DNA of 64,000 bases. Source: Tachypleus tridentatus. Taxonomy: Eukaryota; Arthropoda; Merostomata; Xiphosura; Limulidae. The translations under genes were made by a program, and so were the position numbers. Shown piece after piece: positions 34,501-48,000 of the stretch (positions are counted from its first letter, which is position 1; each line of letters begins with the position of its first letter). Under the pieces are notes generated by a model. It did not search any database, was not told the origin of the DNA, and saw nothing but the letters and a program-made list of their open reading frames with translations. The DNA lies in assembly GCF_004210375.1 (NCBI RefSeq), contig NC_134825.1:9920001-9984000 (forward strand), given 5' to 3'.

Positions 34501-36590
34501 ACTCTAAGAAATTCAACTACTACGTTGGAAACAAAATACGGTTGATTTGTAAAACAAAACTCTAAGAAATTCAACTACTACGTTGGAAACAAAATACGGT
34601 TGATTTGTAAAACAAAACTCTAAGAAATTCAACTACTACGTTGGAAACAAAATACGGTTGATTTGTAAAACAAAACTCTAAGAAATTCAACTACTACGTT
34701 GGAAACAAAATACGGTTGATTTGTAAAACAAAACTCTAAGAAATTCAACTACTACGTTGGAAACAAAATACGGTTGATTTGTAAAACAAAACTCTAAGAA
34801 ATTCAACTACTACGTTGGAAACAAAATACGGTTGATTTGTAAAACAAAACTCTAAGAAATTCAACTACTACGTTGGAAACAAAATACGGTTGATTTGTAA
34901 AACAAAACTCTAAGAAATTCAACTACTACGTTGGAAACAAAATACGGTTGATTTGTAAAACAAAACTCTAAGAAATTCAACTACTACGTTGGAAACAAAA
35001 TACGGTTGATTTGTAAAACAAAACTCTAAGAAATTCAACTACTACGTTGGAAACAAAATACGGTTGATTTGTAAAACAAAACTCTAAGAAATTCAACTAC
35101 TACGTTGGAAACAAAATACGGTTGATTTGTAAAACAAAACTCTAAGAAATTCAACTACTACGTTGGAAACAAAATACGGTTGATTTGTAAAACAAAACTC
35201 TAAGAAATTCAACTACTACGTTGGAAACAAAATACGGTTGATTTGTAAAACAAAACTCTAAGAAATTCAACTACTACGTTGGAAACAAAATACGGTTGAT
35301 TTGTAAAACAAAACTCTAAGAAATTCAACTACTACGTTGGAAACAAAATACGGTTGATTTGTAAAACAAAACTCTAAGAAATTCAACTACTACGTTGGAA
35401 ACAAAATACGGTTGATTTGTAAAACAAAACTCTAAGAAATTCAACTACTACGTTGGAAACAAAATACGGTTGATTTGTAAAACAAAACTCTAAGAAATTC
35501 AACTACTACGTTGGAAACAAAATACGGTTGATTTGTAAAACAAAACTCTAAGAAATTCAACTACTACGTTGGAAACAAAATACGGTTGATTTGTAAAACA
35601 AAACTCTAAGAAATTCAACTACTACGTTGGAAACAAAATACGGTTGATTTGTAAAACAAAACTCTAAGAAATTCAACTACTACGTTGGAAACAAAATACG
35701 GTTGATTTGTAAAACAAAACTCTAAGAAATTCAACTACTACGTTGGAAACAAAATACGGTTGATTTGTAAAACAAAACTCTAAGAAATTCAACTACTACG
35801 TTGGAAACAAAATACGGTTGATTTGTAAAACAAAACTCTAAGAAATTCAACTACTACGTTGGAAACAAAATACGGTTGATTTGTAAAACAAAACTCTAAG
35901 AAATTCAACTACTACGTTGGAAACAAAATACGGTTGATTTGTAAAACAAAACTCTAAGAAATTCAACTACTACGTTGGAAACAAAATACGGTTGATTTGT
36001 AAAACAAAACTCTAAGAAATTCAACTACTACGTTGGAAACAAAATACGGTTGATTTGTAAAACAAAACTCTAAGAAATTCAACTACTACGTTGGAAACAA
36101 AATACGGTTGATTTGTAAAACAAAACTCTAAGAAATTCAACTACTACGTTGGAAACAAAATACGGTTGATTTGTAAAACAAAACTCTAAGAAATTCAACT
36201 ACTACGTTGGAAACAAAATACGGTTGATTTGTAAAACAAAACTCTAAGAAATTCAACTACTACGTTGGAAACAAAATACGGTTGATTTGTAAAACAAAAC
36301 TCTAAGAAATTCAACTACTACGTTGGAAACAAAATACGGTTGATTTGTAAAACAAAACTCTAAGAAATTCAACTACTACGTTGGAAACAAAATACGGTTG
36401 ATTTGTAAAACAAAACTCTAAGAAATTCAACTACTACGTTGGAAACAAAATACGGTTGATTTGTAAAACAAAACTCTAAGAAATTCAACTACTACGTTGG
36501 AAACAAAATACGGTTGATTTGTAAAACAAAACTCTAAGAAATTCAACTACTACGTTGGAAACAAAATACGGTTGATTTGTAAAACAAAAC
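22594..36590. repeat. satellite block 1: about 240 almost identical units
   Basis: Over 14 kb I see only two departures from the consensus: C to A at 27,596 (an A-run in TAAAAAAAAAC) and a one-base deletion near 33,235. Such uniformity means very recent expansion or exchange, or that assembly consensus has smoothed the units. Confidence 0.9.
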
Positions 36591-39500
36591 TCTAAGAAAT
36601 TCAACTACGTTGGAAACAAAATACAGTTTATAACAAAACTCTAAGAAATTCAACTACTACGTTGGAAACAAAATACAGTTGATTTAAAACAAAACTCTAA
36701 GAAATTCAACTACTACGTTGGAAACAAAATACGGTTGATTTGTAAAACAAAACTCTAAGAAATTCAACTACTACGTTGGAAACAAAATACAGTTGATTTG
36801 TAAAACAAAACTCTAAGAAATTCAACTACTATTTGGAAACAAAATACGGTTGATTTGTAAAACAAAACTCTAAGAAATTCAACTACTACGTTGGAAACAA
36901 AATACGGTTGATTTGTAAAACAAAACTCTAAGAATTCAACTACTACGTTGGAAACAAAATACGGTTGATTTGTAAAACAAAACTCTAAGAATTCAACTAC
37001 TACGTTGGAAACAAAATACAGTTGATTTGTAAAACAAAACTCTAAGAAATTCAACTACTACGTTGGAAACAAAATACGGTTGATTTGTAAAACAAAACTC
37101 TAAGAAATTCAACTACTACGTTGGAAACAAAATACGGTTGATTTGTAAAACAAAACTCTAAGAAATTCAACTACTACGTTGGAAACAAAATACGGTTGAT
37201 TTGTAAAACAAAACTCTAAGAAATTCAACTACTACGTTGGAAACAAAATACGGTTGATTTGTAAAACAAAACTCTAAGAAATTCAACTACTACGTTGGAA
37301 ACAAAATACGGTTGATTTGTAAAACAAAACTCTAAGAAATTCAACTACTACGTTGGAAACAAAATACGGTTGATTTGTAAAACAAAACTCTAAGAATTCA
37401 ACTACTACGTTGGAAACAAAATACGGTTGATTTGTAAAACAAAACTCTAAGAAATTCAACTACTACGTTGGAAACAAAATACGGTTGATTTGTAAAACAA
37501 AACTCTAAGAAATTCAACTACTACGTTGGAAACAAAATACGGTTGATTTGTAAAACAAAACTCTAAGAAATTCAACTACTACGTTGGAAACAAAATACGG
37601 TTGATTTGTAAAACAAAACTCTAAGAAATTCAACTACTACGTTGGAAACAAAATACGGTTGATTTGTAAAACAAAACTCTAAGAAATTCAACTACTACGT
37701 TGGAAACAAAATACGGTTGATTTGTAAAACAAAACTCTAAGAATTCAACTACTACGTTGGAAACAAAATACGGTTGATTTGTAAAACAAAACTCTAAGAA
37801 ATTCAACTACTACGTTGGAAACAAAATACAGTTGATTTGTAAAACAAAACTCTAAGAAATTCAACTACTACGTTGGAAACAAAATACGGTTGATTTGTAA
37901 AACAAAACTCTAAGAAATTCAACTACTACGTTGGAAACAAAATACGGTTGATTTGTAAAACAAAACTCTAAGAAATTCAACTACTACGTTGGAAACAAAA
38001 TACAGTTGATTTGTAAAACAAAACTCTAAGAAATTCAACTACTACGTTGGAAACAAAATACAGGTTGATTTGTAAAACAAAACTCTAAGAAATTCAACTA
38101 CTACGTTGGAAACAAAATACGGTTGATTTGTAAAACAAAACTCTAAGAAATTCAACTACTACGTTGGAAACAAAATACGGTTGATTTGTAAAACAAAACT
38201 CTAAGAAATTCAACTACTACGTTGGAAACAAAATACGGTTGATTTGTAAAACAAAACTCTAAGAAATTCAACTACTACGTTGGAAACAAAATACAGTTGA
38301 TTTGTAAAACAAAACTCTAAGAAATTCAACTACTACGTTGGAAACAAAATACGGTTGATTTGTAAAACAAAACTCTAAGAAATTCAACTACTACGTTGGA
38401 AACAAAATACGGTTGATTTGTAAAACAAAACTCTAAGAAATTCAACTACTACGTTGGAAACAAAATACGGTTGATTTGTAAAACAAAACTCTAAGAAATT
38501 CAACTACTACGTTGGAAACAAAATACGGTTGATTTGTAAAACAAAACTCTAAGAAATTCAACTACTACGTTGGAAACAAAATACGGTTGATTTGTAAAAC
38601 AAAACTCTAAGAAATTCAACTACTACGTTGGAAACAAAATACGGTTGATTTGTAAAACAAAACTCTAAGAAATTCAACTACTACGTTGGAAACAAAATAC
38701 GGTTGATTTGTAAAACAAAACTCTAAGAAATTCAACTACTACGTTGGAAACAAAATACGGTTGATTTGTAAAACAAAACTCTAAGAAATTCAACTACTAC
38801 GTTGGAAACAAAATACGGTTGATTTGTAAAACAAAACTCTAAGAAATTCAACTACTACGTTGGAAACAAAATACGGTTGATTTGTAAAACAAAACTCTAA
38901 GAAATTCAACTACTACGTTGGAAACAAAATACGGTTGATTTGTAAAACAAAACTCTAAGAAATTCAACTACTACGTTGGAAACAAAATACGGTTGATTTG
39001 TAAAACAAAACTCTAAGAAATTCAACTACTACGTTGGAAACAAAATACAGTTGATTTGTAAAACAAAACTCTAAGAAATTCAACTACTACGTTGGAAACA
39101 AAATACAGTTGATTTGTAAAACAAAACTCTAAGAAATTCAACTACTACGTTGGAAACAAAATACGGTTGATTTGTAAAACAAAACTCTAAGAAATTCAAC
39201 TACTACGTTGGAAACAAAATACGGTTGATTTGTAAAACAAAACTCTAAGAAATTCAACTACTACGTTGGAAACAAAATACGGTTGATTTGTAAAACAAAA
39301 CTCTAAGAAATTCAACTACTACGTTGGAAACAAAATACGGTTGATTTGTAAAACAAAACTCTAAGAAATTCAACTACTACGTTGGAAACAAAATACGGTT
39401 GATTTGTAAAACAAAACTCTAAGAAATTCAACTACTACGTTGGAAACAAAATACGGTTGATTTGTAAAACAAAACTCTAAGAAATTCAACTACTACGTTG

Positions 39501-42500
39501 GAAACAAAATACGGTTGATTTGTAAAACAAAACTCTAAGAAATTCAACTACTACGTTGGAAACAAAATACGGTTGATTTGTAAAACAAAACTCTAAGAAA
39601 TTCAACTACTACGTTGGAAACAAAATACGGTTGATTTGTAAAACAAAACTCTAAGAAATTCAACTACTACGTTGGAAACAAAATACGGTTGATTTGTAAA
39701 ACAAAACTCTAAGAAATTCAACTACTACGTTGGAAACAAAATACGGTTGATTTGTAAAACAAAACTCTAAGAAATTCAACTACTACGTTGGAAACAAAAT
39801 ACAGTTGATTTGTAAAACAAAACTCTAAGAAATTCAACTACTACGTTGGAAACAAAATACGGTTGATTTGTAAAACAAAACTCTAAGAAATTCAACTACT
39901 ACGTTGGAAACAAAATACGGTTGATTTGTAAAACAAAACTCTAAGAAATTCAACTACTACGTTGGAAACAAAATACAGTTGATTTGTAAAACAAAACTCT
40001 AAGAAATTCAACTACTACGTTGGAAACAAAATACAGTTGATTTGTAAAACAAAACTCTAAGAAATTCAACTACTACGTTGGAAACAAAATACAGTTGATT
40101 TGTAAAACAAAACTCTAAGAAATTCAACTACTACGTTGGAAACAAAATACGGTTGATTTGTAAAACAAAACTCTAAGAAATTCAACTACTACGTTGGAAA
40201 CAAAATACGGTTGATTTGTAAAACAAAACTCTAAGAATTCAACTACTACGTTGGAAACAAAATACAGTTGGTTTGTAAAACAAAACTCTAAGAAATTCAA
40301 CTACTACGTTGGAAACAAAATACAGTTGATTTGTAAAACAAAACTCTAAGAAATTCAACTACTACGTTGGAAACAAAATACGGTTGATTTGTAAAACAAA
40401 ACTCTAAGAAATTCAACTACTACGTTGGAAACAAAATACGGTTGATTTGTAAAACAAAACTCTAAGAAATTCAACTACTACGTTGGAAACAAAATACGGT
40501 TGATTTGTAAAACAAAACTCTAAGAAATTCAACTACTACGTTGGAAACAAAATACGGTTGATTTGTAAAACAAAACTCTAAGAAATTCAACTACTACGTT
40601 GGAAACAAAATACGGTTGATTTGTAAAACAAAACTCTAAGAAATTCAACTACTACGTTGGAAACAAAATACGGTTGATTTGTAAAACAAAACTCTAAGAA
40701 ATTCAACTACTACGTTGGAAACAAAATACGGTTGATTTGTAAAACAAAACTCTAAGAAATTCAACTACTACGTTGGAAACAAAATACGGTTGATTTGTAA
40801 AACAAAACTCTAAGAAATTCAACTACTACGTTGGAAACAAAATACGGTTGATTTGTAAAACAAAACTCTAAGAAATTCAACTACTACGTTGGAAACAAAA
40901 TACGGTTGATTTGTAAAACAAAACTCTAAGAAATTCAACTACTACGTTGGAAACAAAATACGGTTGATTTGTAAAACAAAACTCTAAGAAATTCAACTAC
41001 TACGTTGGAAACAAAATACGGTTGATTTGTAAAACAAAACTCTAAGAAATTCAACTACTACGTTGGAAACAAAATACGGTTGATTTGTAAAACAAAACTC
41101 TAAGAAATTCAACTACTACGTTGGAAACAAAATACGGTTGATTTGTAAAACAAAACTCTAAGAAATTCAACTACTACGTTGGAAACAAAATACGGTTGAT
41201 TTGTAAAACAAAACTCTAAGAAATTCAACTACTACGTTGGAAACAAAATACGGTTGATTTGTAAAACAAAACTCTAAGAAATTCAACTACTACGTTGGAA
41301 ACAAAATACAGTTGATTTGTAAAACAAAACTCTAAGAAATTCAACTACTACGTTGGAAACAAAATACAGTTGATTTGTAAAACAAAACTCTAAGAATTCA
41401 ACTACTACGTTGGAAACAAAATACGGTTGATTTGTAAAACAAAACTCTAAGAATTCAACTACTACGTTGGAAACAAAATACGGTTGATTTGTAAAACAAA
41501 ACTCTAAGAAATTCAACTACTACGTTGGAAACAAAATACGGTTGATTTGTAAAACAAAACTCTAAGAAATTCAACTACTACGTTGGAAACAAAATACGGT
41601 TGATTTGTAAAACAAAACTCTAAGAAATTCAACTACTACGTTGGAAACAAAATACGGTTGATTTGTAAAACAAAACTCTAAGAAATTCAACTACTACGTT
41701 GGAAACAAAATACGGTTGATTTGTAAAACAAAACTCTAAGAAATTCAACTACTACGTTGGAAACAAAATACGGTTGATTTGTAAAACAAAACTCTAAGAA
41801 ATTCAACTACTACGTTGGAAACAAAATACGGTTGATTTGTAAAACAAAACTCTAAGAAATTCAACTACTACGTTGGAAACAAAATACAGTTGATTTGTAA
41901 AACAAAACTCTAAGAAATTCAACTACTACGTTGGAAACAAAATACGGTTGATTTGTAAAACAAAACTCTAAGAAATTCAACTACTACGTTGGAAACAAAA
42001 TACGGTTGATTTGTAAAACAAAACTCTAAGAAATTCAACTACTACGTTGGAAACAAAATACGGTTGATTTGTAAAACAAAACTCTAAGAAATTCAACTAC
42101 TACGTTGGAAACAAAATACGGTTGATTTGTAAAACAAAACTCTAAGAAATTCAACTACTACGTTGGAAACAAAATACGGTTGATTTGTAAAACAAAACTC
42201 TAAGAAATTCAACTACTACGTTGGAAACAAAATACGGTTGATTTGTAAAACAAAACTCTAAGAAATTCAACTACTACGTTGGAAACAAAATACGGTTGAT
42301 TTGTAAAACAAAACTCTAAGAAATTCAACTACTACGTTGGAAACAAAATACGGTTGATTTGTAAAACAAAACTCTAAGAAATTCAACTACTACGTTGGAA
42401 ACAAAATACAGTTGATTTGTAAAACAAAACTCTAAGAAATTCAACTACTACGTTGGAAACAAAATACAGTTGATTTGTAAAACAAAACTCTAAGAAATTC

Positions 42501-45030
42501 AACTACTACGTTGGAAACAAAATACGGTTGATTTGTAAAACAAAACTCTAAGAAATTCAACTACTACGTTGGAAACAAAATACGGTTGATTTGTAAAACA
42601 AAACTCTAAGAAATTCAACTACTACGTTGGAAACAAAATACGGTTGATTTGTAAAACAAAACTCTAAGAAATTCAACTACTACGTTGGAAACAAAATACG
42701 GTTGATTTGTAAAACAAAACTCTAAGAAATTCAACTACTACGTTGGAAACAAAATACGGTTGATTTGTAAAACAAAACTCTAAGAAATTCAACTACTACG
42801 TTGGAAACAAAATACGGTTGATTTGTAAAACAAAACTCTAAGAAATTCAACTACTACGTTGGAAACAAAATACGGTTGATTTGTAAAACAAAACTCTAAG
42901 AAATTCAACTACTACGTTGGAAACAAAATACGGTTGATTTGTAAAACAAAACTCTAAGAAATTCAACTACTACGTTGGAAACAAAATACGGTTGATTTGT
43001 AAAACAAAACTCTAAGAAATTCAACTACTACGTTGGAAACAAAATACGGTTGATTTGTAAAACAAAACTCTAAGAAATTCAACTACTACGTTGGAAACAA
43101 AATACAGTTGATTTGTAAAACAAAACTCTAAGAAATTCAACTACTACGTTGGAAACAAAATACAGTTGATTTGTAAAACAAAACTCTAAGAAATTCAACT
43201 ACTACGTTGGAAACAAAATACAGTTGATTTGTAAAACAAAACTCTAAGAAATTCAACTACTACGTTGGAAACAAAATACGGTTGATTTGTAAAACAAAAC
43301 TCTAAGAAATTCAACTACTACGTTGGAAACAAAATACGGTTGATTTGTAAAACAAAACTCTAAGAAATTCAACTACTACGTTGGAAACAAAATACAGTTG
43401 ATTTGTAAAACAAAACTCTAAGAAATTCAACTACTACGTTGGAAACAAAATACGGTTGATTTGTAAAACAAAACTCTAAGAAATTCAACTACTACGTTGG
43501 AAACAAAATACGGTTGATTTGTAAAACAAAACTCTAAGAAATTCAACTACTACGTTGGAAACAAAATACAGTTGATTTGTAAAACAAAACTCTAAGAAAT
43601 TCAACTACTACGTTGGAAACAAAATACGGTTGATTTGTAAAACAAAACTCTAAGAAATTCAACTACTACGTTGGAAACAAAATACGGTTGATTTGTAAAA
43701 CAAAACTCTAAGAAATTCAACTACTACGTTGGAAACAAAATACGGTTGATTTGTAAAACAAAACTCTAAGAAATTCAACTACTACGTTGGAAACAAAATA
43801 CGGTTGATTTGTAAAACAAAACTCTAAGAAATTCAACTACTACGTTGGAAACAAAATACGGTTGATTTGTAAAACAAAACTCTAAGAAATTCAACTACTA
43901 CGTTGGAAACAAAATACGGTTGATTTGTAAAACAAAACTCTAAGAAATTCAACTACTACGTTGGAAACAAAATACGGTTGATTTGTAAAACAAAACTCTA
44001 AGAAATTCAACTACTACGTTGGAAACAAAATACGGTTGATTTGTAAAACAAAACTCTAAGAAATTCAACTACTACGTTGGAAACAAAATACGGTTGATTT
44101 GTAAAACAAAACTCTAAGAAATTCAACTACTACGTTGGAAACAAAATACGGTTGATTTGTAAAACAAAACTCTAAGAAATTCAACTACTACGTTGGAAAC
44201 AAAATACGGTTGATTTGTAAAACAAAACTCTAAGAAATTCAACTACTACGTTGGAAACAAAATACGGTTGATTTGTAAAACAAAACTCTAAGAAATTCAA
44301 CTACTACGTTGGAAACAAAATACGGTTGATTTGTAAAACAAAACTCTAAGAAATTCAACTACTACGTTGGAAACAAAATACGGTTGATTTGTAAAACAAA
44401 ACTCTAAGAAATTCAACTACTACGTTGGAAACAAAATACGGTTGATTTGTAAAACAAAACTCTAAGAAATTCAACTACTACGTTGGAAACAAAATACGGT
44501 TGATTTGTAAAACAAAACTCTAAGAAATTCAACTACTACGTTGGAAACAAAATACGGTTGATTTGTAAAACAAAACTCTAAGAAATTCAACTACTACGTT
44601 GGAAACAAAATACGGTTGATTTGTAAAACAAAACTCTAAGAAATTCAACTACTACGTTGGAAACAAAATACGGTTGATTTGTAAAACAAAACTCTAAGAA
44701 ATTCAACTACTACGTTGGAAACAAAATACGGTTGATTTGTAAAACAAAACTCTAAGAAATTCAACTACTACGTTGGAAACAAAATACGGTTGATTTGTAA
44801 AACAAAACTCTAAGAAATTCAACTACTACGTTGGAAACAAAATACGGTTGATTTGTAAAACAAAACTCTAAGAAATTCAACTACTACGTTGGAAACAAAA
44901 TACGGTTGATTTGTAAAACAAAACTCTAAGAAATTCAACTACTACGTTGGAAACAAAATACGGTTGATTTGTAAAACAAAACTCTAAGAAATTCAACTAC
45001 TACGTTGGAAACAAAATACAGTTGATTTGT
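36591..45030. repeat. satellite block 2: variant-rich
   Basis: It opens with three damaged units (36,600-36,700, with small deletions of about 3, 6 and 2 bases). It then carries many CAGTTG variants (for example at 37829, 38003, 39048, 39106, 39802, 39976, 40034, 40092, 41309, 41367, 42409, 42467, 43105, 43163, 43221, 43395, 43569, 45019) and several 57-bp units. Spacings are whole multiples of the unit. Confidence 0.88.
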
Positions 45031-48000
45031 AAAACAAAACTCTAAGAAATTCAACTACTACGTTGGAAACAAAATACGGTTGATTTGTAAAACAAAACTC
45101 TAAGAAATTCAACTACTACGTTGGAAACAAAATACGGTTGATTTGTAAAACAAAACTCTAAGAAATTCAACTACTACGTTGGAAACAAAATACGGTTGAT
45201 TTGTAAAACAAAACTCTAAGAAATTCAACTACTACGTTGGAAACAAAATACGGTTGATTTGTAAAACAAAACTCTAAGAAATTCAACTACTACGTTGGAA
45301 ACAAAATACGGTTGATTTGTAAAACAAAACTCTAAGAAATTCAACTACTACGTTGGAAACAAAATACGGTTGATTTGTAAAACAAAACTCTAAGAAATTC
45401 AACTACTACGTTGGAAACAAAATACGGTTGATTTGTAAAACAAAACTCTAAGAAATTCAACTACTACGTTGGAAACAAAATACGGTTGATTTGTAAAACA
45501 AAACTCTAAGAAATTCAACTACTACGTTGGAAACAAAATACGGTTGATTTGTAAAACAAAACTCTAAGAAATTCAACTACTACGTTGGAAACAAAATACG
45601 GTTGATTTGTAAAACAAAACTCTAAGAAATTCAACTACTACGTTGGAAACAAAATACGGTTGATTTGTAAAACAAAACTCTAAGAAATTCAACTACTACG
45701 TTGGAAACAAAATACGGTTGATTTGTAAAACAAAACTCTAAGAAATTCAACTACTACGTTGGAAACAAAATACGGTTGATTTGTAAAACAAAACTCTAAG
45801 AAATTCAACTACTACGTTGGAAACAAAATACGGTTGATTTGTAAAACAAAACTCTAAGAAATTCAACTACTACGTTGGAAACAAAATACGGTTGATTTGT
45901 AAAACAAAACTCTAAGAAATTCAACTACTACGTTGGAAACAAAATACGGTTGATTTGTAAAACAAAACTCTAAGAAATTCAACTACTACGTTGGAAACAA
46001 AATACGGTTGATTTGTAAAACAAAACTCTAAGAAATTCAACTACTACGTTGGAAACAAAATACGGTTGATTTGTAAAACAAAACTCTAAGAAATTCAACT
46101 ACTACGTTGGAAACAAAATACGGTTGATTTGTAAAACAAAACTCTAAGAAATTCAACTACTACGTTGGAAACAAAATACGGTTGATTTGTAAAACAAAAC
46201 TCTAAGAAATTCAACTACTACGTTGGAAACAAAATACGGTTGATTTGTAAAACAAAACTCTAAGAAATTCAACTACTACGTTGGAAACAAAATACGGTTG
46301 ATTTGTAAAACAAAACTCTAAGAAATTCAACTACTACGTTGGAAACAAAATACGGTTGATTTGTAAAACAAAACTCTAAGAAATTCAACTACTACGTTGG
46401 AAACAAAATACGGTTGATTTGTAAAACAAAACTCTAAGAAATTCAACTACTACGTTGGAAACAAAATACGGTTGATTTGTAAAACAAAACTCTAAGAAAT
46501 TCAACTACTACGTTGGAAACAAAATACGGTTGATTTGTAAAACAAAACTCTAAGAAATTCAACTACTACGTTGGAAACAAAATACGGTTGATTTGTAAAA
46601 CAAAACTCTAAGAAATTCAACTACTACGTTGGAAACAAAATACGGTTGATTTGTAAAACAAAACTCTAAGAAATTCAACTACTACGTTGGAAACAAAATA
46701 CGGTTGATTTGTAAAACAAAACTCTAAGAAATTCAACTACTACGTTGGAAACAAAATACGGTTGATTTGTAAAACAAAACTCTAAGAAATTCAACTACTA
46801 CGTTGGAAACAAAATACGGTTGATTTGTAAAACAAAACTCTAAGAAATTCAACTACTACGTTGGAAACAAAATACGGTTGATTTGTAAAACAAAACTCTA
46901 AGAAATTCAACTACTACGTTGGAAACAAAATACGGTTGATTTGTAAAACAAAACTCTAAGAAATTCAACTACTACGTTGGAAACAAAATACGGTTGATTT
47001 GTAAAACAAAACTCTAAGAAATTCAACTACTACGTTGGAAACAAAATACGGTTGATTTGTAAAACAAAACTCTAAGAAATTCAACTACTACGTTGGAAAC
47101 AAAATACGGTTGATTTGTAAAACAAAACTCTAAGAAATTCAACTACTACGTTGGAAACAAAATACGGTTGATTTGTAAAACAAAACTCTAAGAAATTCAA
47201 CTACTACGTTGGAAACAAAATACGGTTGATTTGTAAAACAAAACTCTAAGAAATTCAACTACTACGTTGGAAACAAAATACGGTTGATTTGTAAAACAAA
47301 ACTCTAAGAAATTCAACTACTACGTTGGAAACAAAATACGGTTGATTTGTAAAACAAAACTCTAAGAAATTCAACTACTACGTTGGAAACAAAATACGGT
47401 TGATTTGTAAAACAAAACTCTAAGAAATTCAACTACTACGTTGGAAACAAAATACGGTTGATTTGTAAAACAAAACTCTAAGAAATTCAACTACTACGTT
47501 GGAAACAAAATACGGTTGATTTGTAAAACAAAACTCTAAGAAATTCAACTACTACGTTGGAAACAAAATACGGTTGATTTGTAAAACAAAACTCTAAGAA
47601 ATTCAACTACTACGTTGGAAACAAAATACGGTTGATTTGTAAAACAAAACTCTAAGAAATTCAACTACTACGTTGGAAACAAAATACGGTTGATTTGTAA
47701 AACAAAACTCTAAGAAATTCAACTACTACGTTGGAAACAAAATACGGTTGATTTGTAAAACAAAACTCTAAGAAATTCAACTACTACGTTGGAAACAAAA
47801 TACGGTTGATTTGTAAAACAAAACTCTAAGAAATTCAACTACTACGTTGGAAACAAAATACGGTTGATTTGTAAAACAAAACTCTAAGAAATTCAACTAC
47901 TACGTTGGAAACAAAATACGGTTGATTTGTAAAACAAAACTCTAAGAAATTCAACTACTACGTTGGAAACAAAATACGGTTGATTTGTAAAACAAAACTC

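Noticed and set aside
36764..37054. Minus-strand frames starting MNFLEFCFTNQ in the satellite (also at 41283, 51604 and 60443)
   Set aside because: The 58-bp unit closes all frames within a few copies. These stay open only where 57-bp or rearranged units restore the frame. No gene is implied.
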